This document shows positions 8,333 through 19,400 of a stretch of 64,000 bases of DNA, piece after piece (within the stretch, counting starts at the first letter, position 1; every line of letters starts with the position of its first letter). The notes under the pieces are model-generated. The model saw nothing but the letters and a program-made list of their open reading frames with translations, ran no database searches and was not told where the DNA came from. The DNA is taken from assembly GCF_012396555.1 (NCBI RefSeq), contig NZ_JAAXPS010000001.1:364200-428199 (forward strand), given 5' to 3'. Source of the stretch: Facklamia miroungae. Its GTDB lineage: Bacteria; Bacillota; Bacilli; Lactobacillales; Aerococcaceae. A program made the position numbers and the translations under genes.

Positions 8333-10078
8333 TTAAGAAACTTTAGCTTGCATACGGTACATTTCAGCATACTGACCATTTAAAGCCATTAATTGGTCAT
8401 GGTTCCCTTGCTCTTTAATCTCACCATTATCCATGAGAATAATTTGATCGGCATGTTGAATGGTTGACAAGCGATGAGCAATAATAAAAGTTGTTCTTCC
8501 TTTTTGTAAAACTTTCATAGCTTCTTGAATAACATTTTCTGTTTCCGTATCAATATGCGAAGTCGCTTCATCTAAAATCAAAATTTTAGGGTCAGAGGCC
8601 AGGGTACGTGCAAAAGAAATTAATTGCCTTTCTCCTGATGACAGGGATTGACCTTTTTCGACTACTTCTTCATCAATTCCTTTTTCTAATTTAGCGATCA
8701 TATCCTTTGCACCCACTTGCTCAATCGATTGCAAAATTTTCTCTTTGCTAATCTTCGGGTCATTCATGGAGACATTTGACGCAATGGTGCCAGAGAATAA
8801 ATAGGGCTCTTGAAGAACAATCCCCATGTCCGCTCTTACACTCTCACGGGAGTAGTGCTGAATATCTTGACCATCGATCAATATCTGTCCTTCTTGGGGA
8901 TCATAAAATCGAAAGATTAGATTGATAATCGAAGATTTACCCGAACCCGTATGTCCGACCAAACCAATGGTTTGACCAGGCTCAACTTCAAAATTGATAT
9001 TTTTCAAAACTTTTTGATCGCCTTGATAAGCAAAATTTACATCTTTAAAACTTACTCGTCCCTCTCCCATTTCAAAAACATTTGTTTGATCTTTCTCACT
9101 TGGATGGTCAATTAATGCAAAAACTCGAGAGCCAGATACTAAAGACTGTTGGAGCATGGTCATCAAGCGTACAATTTGAGTAATTGGATCAAATAAACGC
9201 GAAACATAATTAATTAAAACATATAGTTTTCCGACTGAAATACCTAAAACACCCTCTAAGTATTGTGTCCCTAAATAAGTCACTACCAATAAAATACCAA
9301 TATTTTTTAATAAATCAGCCAAGGACCAAGACAGTCTAGAATCAATCTTTTGTGATTGAATTCGGGATTGATACCAGTCCTCATTCGTTTCTTCAAACTC
9401 TTTACTTAACATTTCCTCTTGCCCATAAGCTTGGACAATTGTTACTCCTTGAATAATCTCGGCCGTTTTACTGTTTAGCTCAGAAACACTTTCACGCCAT
9501 TTGGTGTTAACTGGCGTAATTTTACGCATATAAATTATTTGCCAGACAATAAAAATGGGAATAAAAAGTAAGAAGAATAAACCAATCTTCAAACTGACAT
9601 AAAGTAAAGCAACGTAGATACCAATAACCGTCATCAAATTGATGAGCATGCGGTTACAAAAGTTCTGATAGAAAGACTGTCTGAGAACTTCAGTGTCATT
9701 GACAATTCGAGCCGCAATTTTTCCAGCTGGTTTATCATCAAAGTATGAAACCGGAAGCGTCTGCATATGTTGATGGGCTTGGTCCCTAACTTTCTTACTT
9801 AATTGATTAGCTACAAAAGCCATTAAAATATCCGCTGTATAAGAAAGGACCGCAGACGACACTAAAATTAAAACATAGCGAACGAAAAAATTAACAACCC
9901 GCGCTTGTTCAATTACCTGCTTATTTGTTACTTGATTGGCGGCATAGTCAATTAAATCTTTTGCCATTAAAGGAGCATAAACGGAAAGTCCAACTGAAAA
10001 GATTAGAAAAAGGACTCCTAAGGCAAACTTCCATTTAGCATATTTTAGATAGGATAACAAACGTTTAAGTGTTTCCAT
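8333..10078 (-). CDS. heterodimeric ABC exporter subunit with canonical catalytic site (LmrD/BmrD-like)
   Basis: 581 residues: an N-terminal six-helix type IV exporter membrane domain (about 1-320) fused to an ATPase domain. Walker A GHTGSGKSS, Walker B plus catalytic glutamate ILILDEATSHID, and a non-canonical signature LSSGERQ in place of LSGGQ. Its 5' end overlaps the partner gene by 14 bases, so the two are translationally coupled. Together with the partner's intact ISGGQ signature it forms the hydrolytic site of an asymmetric exporter, the pattern of LmrCD, BmrCD and EfrAB multidrug transporters. The substrate is inferred to be drugs or lipids. Confidence 0.9.
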   Translation of the reverse strand: METLKRLLSYLKYAKWKFALGVLFLIFSVGLSVYAPLMAKDLIDYAANQVTNKQVIEQARVVNFFVRYVLILVSSAVLSYTADILMAFVANQLSKKVRDQAHQHMQTLPVSYFDDKPAGKIAARIVNDTEVLRQSFYQNFCNRMLINLMTVIGIYVALLYVSLKIGLFFLLFIPIFIVWQIIYMRKITPVNTKWRESVSELNSKTAEIIQGVTIVQAYGQEEMLSKEFEETNEDWYQSRIQSQKIDSRLSWSLADLLKNIGILLVVTYLGTQYLEGVLGISVGKLYVLINYVSRLFDPITQIVRLMTMLQQSLVSGSRVFALIDHPSEKDQTNVFEMGEGRVSFKDVNFAYQGDQKVLKNINFEVEPGQTIGLVGHTGSGKSSIINLIFRFYDPQEGQILIDGQDIQHYSRESVRADMGIVLQEPYLFSGTIASNVSMNDPKISKEKILQSIEQVGAKDMIAKLEKGIDEEVVEKGQSLSSGERQLISFARTLASDPKILILDEATSHIDTETENVIQEAMKVLQKGRTTFIIAHRLSTIQHADQIILMDNGEIKEQGNHDQLMALNGQYAEMYRMQAKVS

Positions 10079-11807
10079 TAGATCCCTCCTCCGTTTGTTG
10101 ATTGAGATACTGTTGATAATACCAACCCTTGTTCGCTAATAACTCGTCTGGCTTACCTCTTTCGATGATGCATCCTTCTTCCAATACGAGTATTAAGTCG
10201 GCATGCGAAACCGCTGATAAGCGGTGGGTAATTATAATATTTGTTTGACCCTCACGGGCTGCTTGAATATTCTTGATGATGGCCTTTTCTGTCTTTGCAT
10301 CCACCGCCGATAGTGAATCATCCATGATCAATAATTCTGGTTGCCGGATTAAAGCCCTAGCAATCGCTACTCTTTGCTTTTGACCACCGGAAATTGCGAC
10401 CCCTTTTTCGCCAATGAGCGTTTCTAAGCCTCTACTCATATGGTTAATATCTTTGGTAAAGTCAGCTGCTTCAATCGCCTGATTTAACTCTTCTTCCGTC
10501 GCATCCGCTTTTCCAAATAAAATATTATCTCTTACTGACCGTGAGAATAGAACGTGGTCTTGCGGGACATAGCCAATTAAACCAGCTAATTGTTCCGATT
10601 GATAGTCTACAATTGAATGTCCATTTATCTTAAGCGCTTCAGGCTTAACGATTGGGTATTGACGTAAGAGTTGGCGAACTAAGGTAGACTTCCCCGAACC
10701 TGTTTTCCCTACAATCCCTAGCGTCTGTCCGGCTTTTAAACTAAAATTAACCGTTTGAATGACTGGTTCTTGGTCACTTGGATAAGCAAAAGAAAAATTT
10801 TGAAAATCAATTTGATCGATATGATCAATTGGTAAATCACCTTCTTTGCCAAAAAGATCGTCGGCATCTTCGATTTCTTTAATCTTACGGTGAGAGACTT
10901 GTCCTTGCTGATAGATCGCAATCAAATCTGCCATGCCCCATATCACTTCGTTGAACATACCTAAATAAATTTGAAAGGTAATTAGTTGGCCTATCGATAC
11001 TTGCCCTTGATTCACATAATATGCCCCCAAGGTCAATCCGATACCTGTTGAAAAACCAGAAAAAACGCGAGCTGTTGGGCCAAATAATCCAAATAAGAAG
11101 TTCAAAACATTGGATTGTTTAACCACATCTCTGGTTCTTTCTTGAAAGCGCGCTTGTTCCAAGTCTTTTTTTCCATAAGCCCGGATAACCCGTACACCGT
11201 CGACCGTTTCCAAAACTTCATTGGATAATTTTGCAACGGCGTCGCGGCTCGCTTCATAACGTTTATTGGCTTCTTTACCCAAGAAATGAATCAAAACCCC
11301 AAAAATGATCAAAGGAATAATTGATATGAGGGTTAATTCCCAGGAAATTGTGATAAACATGACTAAGAGAATAGCAATTAACCAAGACCCATCAGAAATA
11401 ATTATTAAAAAGCCGTATGCTAAGGTCTCGCCTAAACTATCAATATCTGATGTCATGCGTGTCATCAAATCGCCCGAACGATAATTTTCGTAAAATGGCA
11501 ATTTCAAATAGGCCAGTCGTCTAAACAATTTCTGACGGACTTGTTTTGTAAAGAGCGAGGACCGACCAAACAAAATGACCAGCCATGACGCTTCCACTAC
11601 ATAATTTGAAACAGCGGCAACAGCAAATATGGCTAAATAAAGAGCTAGAGCTTTTGCATCGAGCGATTGTTTAACAATCGCATCGATAAATAACTGAATA
11701 ATATAATTTGGAACAATTGCTAGTAAACCTGAAATAATAGCCAAAAGGCCACCAATAAAATAAGCAATCTTGTGTTCTTTAATAAACTGAAATAACGCAG
11801 ATAACAT
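10065..11807 (-). CDS. heterodimeric ABC exporter subunit with degenerate site (LmrC/BmrC-like)
   Basis: 580 residues, type IV exporter membrane domain followed by an ATPase. Walker A GKTGSGKST and signature AISGGQKQR are intact, but the residue after Walker B is Asp (LLIMDDSLSAVD) instead of the catalytic Glu, marking the non-hydrolytic half of an asymmetric dimer. It is first in the operon and has AAGAAGGGGAG before the ATG. The leader upstream contains a promoter, a leader peptide and a terminator hairpin, so expression of the pair is probably controlled by attenuation. Confidence 0.9.
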   Translation of the reverse strand: MLSALFQFIKEHKIAYFIGGLLAIISGLLAIVPNYIIQLFIDAIVKQSLDAKALALYLAIFAVAAVSNYVVEASWLVILFGRSSLFTKQVRQKLFRRLAYLKLPFYENYRSGDLMTRMTSDIDSLGETLAYGFLIIISDGSWLIAILLVMFITISWELTLISIIPLIIFGVLIHFLGKEANKRYEASRDAVAKLSNEVLETVDGVRVIRAYGKKDLEQARFQERTRDVVKQSNVLNFLFGLFGPTARVFSGFSTGIGLTLGAYYVNQGQVSIGQLITFQIYLGMFNEVIWGMADLIAIYQQGQVSHRKIKEIEDADDLFGKEGDLPIDHIDQIDFQNFSFAYPSDQEPVIQTVNFSLKAGQTLGIVGKTGSGKSTLVRQLLRQYPIVKPEALKINGHSIVDYQSEQLAGLIGYVPQDHVLFSRSVRDNILFGKADATEEELNQAIEAADFTKDINHMSRGLETLIGEKGVAISGGQKQRVAIARALIRQPELLIMDDSLSAVDAKTEKAIIKNIQAAREGQTNIIITHRLSAVSHADLILVLEEGCIIERGKPDELLANKGWYYQQYLNQQTEEGSNGNT

Positions 11808-11849
11808 TTCTCCCCTTCTTCCTACAATCTTTCATAATAAATAGGCACA

Positions 11850-11889
11850 CAAAAAACACCTATTTAAGAGACTCCTTAAATAGGTGTTT
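11850..11889 (-). terminator. leader terminator (attenuator) ahead of the ABC exporter genes
   Basis: 15-bp perfect stem AAACACCTATTTAAG / CTTAAATAGGTGTTT with a 6-base loop and a six-T tract on the minus strand. It lies between the promoter and the first structural gene, 43 bases before that gene's start, so it must be passed for expression. Confidence 0.85.
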
Positions 11890-11918
11890 GAAAACATGAC
11901 TACAGACTCCTAGACGGG

Positions 11919-11996
11919 CTAGTGAGACTTCCTATTTATTATGAAAGGAGTTTTGATAATTCGTGATATGCTTGTTACTATGTTGATGTTAATCAT
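11919..11996 (-). CDS. leader peptide of the ABC exporter operon (25 codons)
   Basis: Small ORF starting MINIVNIVTSIS-like (read as M-I-N-I-N-I-V-T-S-I-S-R) and ending KSH-stop, 25 residues, with a strong SD (AAAGGAG) ten bases before ATG. The SD itself is one arm of an 11-bp hairpin whose other arm is the end of the ORF, and the ORF's 3' part is complementary to sequences on both sides of the downstream terminator. That makes translation of this peptide the likely sensor, as for BmrB upstream of bmrCD. The peptide sequence itself has no recognised family. Confidence 0.7.
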   Translation of the reverse strand: MININIVTSISRIIKTPFIINRKSH

Positions 11997-12030
11997 CTTA
12001 TTTAAACTCCTTTCTTAATTTGATGAATCT

Positions 12031-12059
12031 ATTGTATACCTTTTAAATATTTCTGTAAA
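12031..12059 (-). promoter_or_regulatory. sigma-A promoter of the ABC exporter operon
   Basis: On the minus strand TTTACA, a 17-base spacer and TACAAT, ending 34 bases before the leader-peptide start. Confidence 0.75.
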
Positions 12060-12138
12060 TACTGATTTGCTTTTATTTGCAATTAATTTCTTTTCAAGTA
12101 TCGTATAAATTAAGAAAGCATTTAACAAGGAGGTCATT

Positions 12139-13092
12139 ATGAAAATTGTAATATTAGAAAGCTTAAAAATTCCAGAAGAACGCATCCAAGAATTAGCACA
12201 ACCCCTAATCGAGGCGGGGCATGAATTTAAATACTATTCTGAAAAAACGACAGACCCAGACGAAATGATTAAACGCTGTCAGGGAGCAGATATAATAACT
12301 TTGGCAAACAATCCTTTTCCCGAAGAAGTCTTAGATCAATTAGACATGGTGAAATATATTAATGTCGCTTTTACCGGTGTCGATCACATCCCTTTAATTC
12401 AAGCCAAAGATAGAGATATTCTCGTTTCTAATGCAGCAGGCTATGCCAATACAGCAGTAGCCGAATTAGTCCTAGGGATGACGCTTAATTTATTTCGTCA
12501 AATCAAGGCTAGCGACCAAGAAGTACGCATGACTCAAGAATTCCCAGGAATTCGTCAGGGGTTTGAAATTAAAGGCAAGACAGTTGGCATTATTGGGACT
12601 GGAAAAATTGGCAAGGAAACCGCTAAACTGTTTAAAGCCTTCGGTGCTCACTTAATGGGCTTTAATCGAAGCCGCGATCCAGAATTAATTCAAATGGGAA
12701 TGAATTACTCTTCATTAGAAGAATTATTAGTGAAGAGCGATATCATAACGATCCATCTTCCGCTCAATCGTGAAACCCAGCAATTCTTTGGTGAGGACCA
12801 ATTAAGAGCTATGAAAAAGTCAGCCGTTTTAATTAATTGTGCACGTGGTCCAATTGTTGATAGTGACGCTTTAGCTAAAGCCTTAATCGAAGGTGAAATT
12901 GCAGGAGCTGGTATAGATGTCTTTGATAGTGAAGCTCCACTCCGTGAGGACCATCCCCTTTTATCAGCGCCCAATACACTCCTATCCCCACACATTGGTT
13001 ACTTTACACATGAGGCTATGGATCTTAGAGCTCTAATTGCATTCGAAAATATTTACAAATTCTTAGGTAACAAACCTCAAAATTTAATTTAA
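12139..13092 (+). CDS. D-isomer-specific 2-hydroxyacid dehydrogenase family protein
   Basis: 317 residues. NAD-binding motif GTGKIG at 153-158 and the catalytic set Arg236 (NCARGP), Glu265 (FDSEAP) and His285 (SPHIGY) are all present. The family reduces 2-keto acids or oxidises D-2-hydroxyacids (D-lactate, phosphoglycerate, glyoxylate and others); the substrate is not readable. AAGGAGG precedes the ATG. It is transcribed toward the former neighbour, the M16C protease, and shares a bidirectional terminator at 13123. Confidence 0.9.
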   Translation: MKIVILESLKIPEERIQELAQPLIEAGHEFKYYSEKTTDPDEMIKRCQGADIITLANNPFPEEVLDQLDMVKYINVAFTGVDHIPLIQAKDRDILVSNAAGYANTAVAELVLGMTLNLFRQIKASDQEVRMTQEFPGIRQGFEIKGKTVGIIGTGKIGKETAKLFKAFGAHLMGFNRSRDPELIQMGMNYSSLEELLVKSDIITIHLPLNRETQQFFGEDQLRAMKKSAVLINCARGPIVDSDALAKALIEGEIAGAGIDVFDSEAPLREDHPLLSAPNTLLSPHIGYFTHEAMDLRALIAFENIYKFLGNKPQNLI

Positions 13093-13122
13093 AAATTTTT
13101 TAATGCATTGAAACACTAAATA

Positions 13123-13157
13123 AAGGCTCCCTGTCAAATAGACAAGGAGCCTTCTTA
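13123..13157. terminator. bidirectional terminator downstream of the 2-hydroxyacid dehydrogenase
   Basis: Stem AAGGCTCC..CTGTC / GACA..GGAGCCTT with loop AAATA and T-rich tail. It lies 27 bases from the left 40-bp copy of the M16C protease 3' end and may have served both convergent genes before the giant gene arrived. Confidence 0.75.
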
Positions 13158-13183
13158 ATTTCGCTTAATTCATTTAAATCTAT

Positions 13184-13223
13184 TTAATAGAGATCATAAA
13201 TGACATCGAACAAGTCTTTATCT
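13184..13223 (-). repeat. left 40-bp direct repeat = orphan copy of the M16C protease 3' end
   Basis: Perfect 40-base copy of 35172-35211, encoding on the minus strand DKDLFDVIYDLY plus stop. No protease coding sequence continues upstream of it. The two copies bracket the giant surface-protein gene with a period of 21,988 bases. Confidence 0.95.
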
Positions 13224-13462
13224 ATTATATACATGCATTGTTCTTAATAGTAACTAATAAATAATTATTTATTGTTTATTCTGATTCACTATCACACTCT
13301 TTATAAAACCATATAAAACAGGTTTAAGAACAGTCGTCCATTCATTTTTTATTATAAAAAATTAAAGCGCTAGATATCTAAAACCAACTCGATATGAATA
13401 TAAATAAGACCTTGGTCAAATGACCAAGGTCTTTAAATTATGAAGGAACCCCCCCTTATTAA
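13224..13462. other. AT-rich spacer between the 40-bp repeat and the giant gene
   Basis: No convincing gene. It holds an 18-base AT palindrome (13256-13273) and the terminator at 13406. Confidence 0.5.
13406..13434 (-). terminator. probable terminator of the giant surface-protein gene
   Basis: 13-bp perfect stem AAGACCTTGGTCA / TGACCAAGGTCTT with a two-base loop, about 30 bases past the stop codon. The T tract on the minus strand is short. Confidence 0.7.
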
Positions 13463-16400
13463 TTACTTCTCTTCCCGACGTTTAATAGATACTAGCACAT
13501 ATCCAGAGCTTAAACTTAAGATTCCAAGAATAGGAATAAACCATAAATAATTTTCTCCCGTAGTTGGTAAATCTTTATTGCTTCCTTTACTTCCACCTGG
13601 TCGACTTGGTGTCGATACAGATGGTTTATTAGGGCGTACTCCTGGAGTTGACGGAGTTGGTTTATGACCCGGTATATTAGGTTTGTTAGGCCTGCTAGGT
13701 TTGTCTGGTTTTGTTGGCTTATCTATAATCGTTGTTTCTACAGGTTCTTCTGTTGCAGTTGAGTGTTCAACTGTTGTCGTTGTCTCTACAGATTCTTCTG
13801 TTGTAGTTGAACTTTCAACTGTTGTCGTTGTCTCGATAGTATCATCAGGGATCAATGTATTAATGATGTTGTTTCCTTTATATGTGACCTTATATCTTGA
13901 TTGATCTTCAGCCAACAATAACTCTTCGACATGATAAGTATATGTTTTGCCTGTTGAATCTTTACTGATTACATTTTTGAAGCTAAACTCCCAATTCGTT
14001 TCTGCGGTTACTTTAATTGAAGCTTCCACTGCATGGGTGTCATCATTGATGAGTTGAACATAAATGTAATCTGGTCGTTTTGTTCTATCATCGTTATCTT
14101 TCCAAATCTTCTTACCAGTTATTTCGGTATACTCGGTATCCGCTGGAGGATTTGGATGCTCTGTCGTTCGAGTATTGGTAATTTGATAGTCGGCTCCGTA
14201 GCTTGCAACATACCCTGATGGTGTAAGCTCATGAAGACGATAATAATATCTTACTTGGTTTTCATTTTTCTTGAGAATATTTTCAAATCCAAACTGCCAA
14301 TTACCATCAGCGCTAGCTGTTGTAGTGGCAACTACGTTATCGGTGAAAATATCAATCAACTCAATCTCAATCGATTCAGGTCGGTCTTCTATAGAATCTC
14401 CTACCCAATGCTTCGTTCCTGAAATATTCATGTATTCAGATTGTGGAATTTTGGTGTTTTCAACATGAACGATGGTCGCTTCAGAAGGTACTTCATTAGG
14501 TAAACTAAAGTGATACTCTGTCTCTAGATCAGCTCGATACCCTTCAGGTGCTTTTATTTCCTTGAAATAATAATCGCCTTCTTCCATGTCTCCCAAACTT
14601 ATCAATCCATTAGCATCTGTTGTATACGTACCAATTAGTTGATAATCAGCCTGACTCGAAGCCGCTTGTCTACTTAGCACTTCATCTTCAGAGCTTTCTA
14701 ATAGTTGAGATTGGGAATCATCGGATACTTGATCATCACTATTTTGATCGATTTCAAGATTTGCAATTTCTGATTGAATTTCACCAAGTCTCACTTGCAG
14801 TTTTTGAACTTCTGGTTCAGGTAGAAGCTGACTCATAATCTCATCGTATTCTGCCTGAGCTTGAGCGAGTCCTTGGACTGCATTTTCTAAATCAATTGCT
14901 TCAGCTTCTGTTAAAGGAACCGTTTCAGCATAAGCATTCATCTGAGAGATATAAGATTGCGTTTGATCTATATAAACCTCAAATTCTTGGACCTTTTGAA
15001 TCAATTGATCATTATAGGCAATTTGATCTCGAATGGCTATTTCTTCATTTTGAAGTTCCAATAGCCTATTTTGAACAGTTGTTGTTCTATCAACTATCGG
15101 TGCCCTTTCAGATTCATCGTCTAAATTCTCTGAATCTGCAGCTTCTTCTTTAGGAGCTAAACGTCCCCAAAGTTCAAATACTGCGCCTGGTAGGATTTCT
15201 TTGGTGTCTTTATCAACCTTTTGAAGGACTACCCCATACTTTTCATTAGGGATGTTAACAAATAAGTATCCTTCCTCCAAACCAAGTACCGAAGTGGTAA
15301 ATCCTTGAATTGGTTCTTCTTTAGCAGAATATGTAATGACTTGATCATTATCATCGAGTACTGGAAGATTTTCAAAGATATGCGAGTTGTTACCTTGTAA
15401 AACAATCGTTTCAATTGGTGATCCATTCGCATAAAGAGTGAAATTAGCAGAATAGGCTTTAGCTTCTTCATTGGTCATATGTGCCCATATCTTGCCTATT
15501 TCAAAGCTTCTCAACGCTTCACTTGGTTCCTCTTCATCACTTCCACCCGTGTTAGTAATATGGAAACCATTGATGTAATCACCAGTAACTACCACTGAAT
15601 ATTCAGTTCCATCGATCACGACCTTACCTTGGTCATCTACACCAGCTTCTTTCACTGTGTAAATAATAATTTGACCTTCATCATCATGTTTAGGTAAATC
15701 TTTAAAAGAATCAGTCCAAGAGTTATCATCTGAGAGCTTAATCTTAGAATTAGTTAATTGACCATTAGCTAATAGGTTAACCTCAATTTCTGTTGCTTCA
15801 CTTGGAACTTTTCCATTCCAATGTTTTGTTACCTGAATATCTAATGGTTGTGCATCTGGCGTTTTATCGGTGTTAATAAATCCTCCTTCATCAGAGTAAG
15901 TAACACTAGGGGTTAACACACCTTGCTCGTTTCTTACTGTCACTGTGACGGTGATAATCTTTTCGTCATAGGTGATATTCGAGTTCGTGCCTTTAACTTC
16001 TTTGATGGTATAAGTTTTCTCTCCAACCTCTTCTAATGGGATAGCTGGGAAGATTACTTTGCCTTCTGAGTCATTAGATGTCCGTTCGACCACTTTGCCA
16101 CTTTCATCAATCAGTTCGAAGTTAAACTCGTTGGCAACAAGAGCTCTCCCTTCTAGAGTCTTCTTACTTTCAATCACCACTTGACCTTCTGGCTTGTAGC
16201 TGTTGATAAATCCTGCTGAATCTGAAAGGGTTACCTTGCCTTCTAGTTTTCCATCGGTATCTGTAACTTCTACGGTGGCTGTGATTTGTTTCTGATCATA
16301 AGTCATGCCTACTTCTGGAGAAGTCGGGATAATTTGTTTAATCACATAAACCTCTGAACCCACTTTCGTTAATGGAACATCGGTAAACGCTACTTTGCCA

Positions 16401-19400
16401 TCTGCGTCATTTTTTACTATCAGTGGATTGCCTGATTCATCTGTTACAGGTGTTATGCCATCAGCTTGGTAGAGGCCAAAGTCAAAGGCTTGATCGGCTA
16501 GTTCTTTACCCTCTAATTTTATTTGAGTCGCAATATCAACAGCGTCTCCACTTGCTTGATAAATATTATTGAAGATGGTATCGCTTGGATATGTGACCGC
16601 GGCGGATAGAACTCCTTCATTATCCGTCACATCGACAGTAACTTTAACAGCTAAGTCATCATAGGTCATTCCAGCTTCTTTATCCTCTGGGATGATTTCC
16701 TTGATCACATAGTCTTTCTGTCCAACTTCTGTTAACTCTAATGCAGGGAAGATAACTCTTCCAGCTTTTGTATTGGTAGCTGTTACATTCGTTCCACCGA
16801 GTGTGACTGGTGTTGTGCCATCACTTTCAAATAAGCCGAAAGTGAATTCTCCCGCTTGTAATGGTCTACCTGTTAACTCTTTCGTTACTTCAAAGACAAC
16901 TGTGCCGTCTGCTGGCTTGTAGGTGTTAATAATAGCTGTAGACGAACCTTCAGACTCAGATCTGGCAGTATGGGTTTCAAACTTCCATGTATAGTTTCCA
17001 ACCACTTTGTTTGAATCAGTAATAGAGATGCCATTAATCTTAGTTTCTCGTGCGATATAAACAAAATCAATTCCATCACTATCTTGAGCTGGAAGTCCAG
17101 ACCAAGTATAAGCATCTATAATTCTTACTGGGTTTTGGATGTTTGCCATATCTTGAGTAACTTTAACGGCTTCTGCTTCCGTTTGATTGGCTTTAAATCT
17201 GTACAAAGTAACTTCAATTTCCGGCTTGTTATTCTCATCAGTCATTCCTTCCCAAGTCTTAGTTACAGAGTGAGAAGTCATTCCTGGCTGATAAATATTT
17301 TTGATTTCATACGCTGTTTCAGCACTTAAGCCATCGCCCCCTATAGATTCAGAAATATAATTAGCTGGAACAGTTGTTTCTTCAACAGTATATTTGTATT
17401 CGAATCCATTAGCATCTGTCTTATCTAAACCGTCCCACAAAACTTGACCATTAACATCTGGCATTTTTGGATTTTCTATTGTAGGTATCATCGTCCTATC
17501 AACTACTACACCGTTACGTTTAAGGGTAAATTTAGCTCCAGTATGACTATCCTCTTTTCCGCCATCCCAAATTTTCTTAGCAAATATTTCTGTCTTAGGA
17601 CTTACATACTTATTAGTGATTACAGTTGTGCCGTGGACATTTAGCGAGTCCTTTTCAAAATGATTTGAAACGAATTGATAATCTCCGGCAATATTATTAA
17701 CAAGCTCTTGCCCGTTAATTTTCGTTTCTTTGGCAAAATAGATATAGGATTTGCCATTTTTTTGGTTTTCTGCTGGAAGGCCTGTCCAAACGTAAGTTTG
17801 GGCAAGATCAACCGGATTTTCAATTCCAGCAACCATTTCGTCTGTAACTATTTCCGCATCATCTATACTTTGTCCATCTTCATATCGATAAAGAACAACT
17901 TCCACTGGCGGCTTAATAGCTGGTCCATTTTCCCAGATTTTTGTTACCTTATGAGAAACTGTTCCAGGCTCATAAGTATTTTTGATTTCAAACGGATCGG
18001 ATTCGGTACCACTTCCACCAACCACTTCCAACTTATAATTTAGTGCTGGTGTTGTTTCTATTATAGAGTAAACATAATCTTGTCCATAAGGATCTGTCTT
18101 AGGTTGATTGCTCCAAGAAACTATTGTGGTTCCTTGACTTAATGTTTGAGGAGTTTCAACAGCCTGCCCATTTCTGTGAAGGGTAAATACTATATCCGGT
18201 CTGTTGTTTTCATCTCCACCTTGCCATATTTTTTTAGCGTAAATCGTAATTTCTGGACTATGATACTTATTGGTAATCGAGGTTACACTACCATTAGTAG
18301 ACTCTTGAGATTTTTGATAATTTCCAGCTATACCAGTATCAGTAAATGTATTTTCGCCAACCTTAGTCTCTTTAGCGATATAAACACACTTATTACCCTC
18401 AGAATCTTCTGCAGGAAGACCTGACCACGTGTAAGTATTTATTCCACTGGTTAGGTTTACTGGATTGATTAATCCATTCACCATATTTGAATCCACAATC
18501 TTTTCTACTCCATCAACTAGTCTGTAGAGGGTTAGCTCAATTGAAGGATATTTAAGGCTATTTCCACCTTCCCAAGTCTTGTTCACTGTATGAGAGGTTA
18601 CTCCCGGAACATAAGTATTCTTGATTTCAAATGGTTCATCTTGGCTACCTTTTCCACCAACAAACGACATTGTATAATTCTCAGCTGTCTTAGTTTCAGC
18701 AACAGCGTAGTCATAAGGTTTTCCATTCGGATCATTTTCTGGAAGATTATTCCATTGAACTGTGGTTATTCCATTTGATAATTCAATTGGATTTACTTGA
18801 TTTTCATTAAGTTCGGACGCTCTCACTGCTTCACCATTTCTAAATAGAGTAAATTCTACACTTGGCTTATCAGTTGGTCCACCTTCCCAAGTCTTTTTAG
18901 CAAAGATAGTTTTCTTATCACTTTCATAAGTATTAGTTATAACATAACTATCCCCAATTTGTTCAACCTTGGAAGTATAACCAGAATTATCTGCTAAAGA
19001 CTCTGTAACAGAATATTCGATTGCGTTACCTGAACTATCGAAGACTGGTAGATCGGTAAATTCACCAATCAAGCGTCCATTTTCATCAGCAACAAGATCT
19101 GCTAATCGAATTTTACTGATTGGAATTCTGCTATCAGGTTCAAGTTCATTACCATTAGCAAGTAATTTAATAGTCGCTTCTGGTCTGTTTGCTTGATCTC
19201 CTCCTACCCATATTTTTTCAAAAACGAGAGTTTTTGTATTGGTTAAAGTATTGGTTATAATATTTTCTTCAATCGATTTCTCATAGCCTGGAACCTCTAC
19301 TTCATCAACTGTATAAATAAATTTATTTCCATTTTTGTCAAATTCTGGTAGGTCATTAATAGTATAACTTCCTGTATCACCTTTAATTTCAAAGACTTCT

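Larger units (their letters stand above)
11829..12014 (-). promoter_or_regulatory. attenuator leader of the ABC exporter operon
   Basis: In the leftward transcript three sets of complementary arms compete. (1) GAAAGGAGTTT (12004-12014, containing the leader-peptide SD) pairs perfectly with the end of the leader ORF (11943-11953). (2) A 17-bp perfect pair joins 11931-11947 to 11829-11845 and encloses the terminator. (3) The terminator stem lies at 11854-11889. The 8 bases TAAATAGG of the leader ORF can also pair with the 5' arm of the terminator. Ribosome position on the leader ORF would decide which pairs form. The sequence shows the arms; the mechanism is inferred from the bmrB-bmrC-bmrD precedent. 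Confidence 0.75.
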
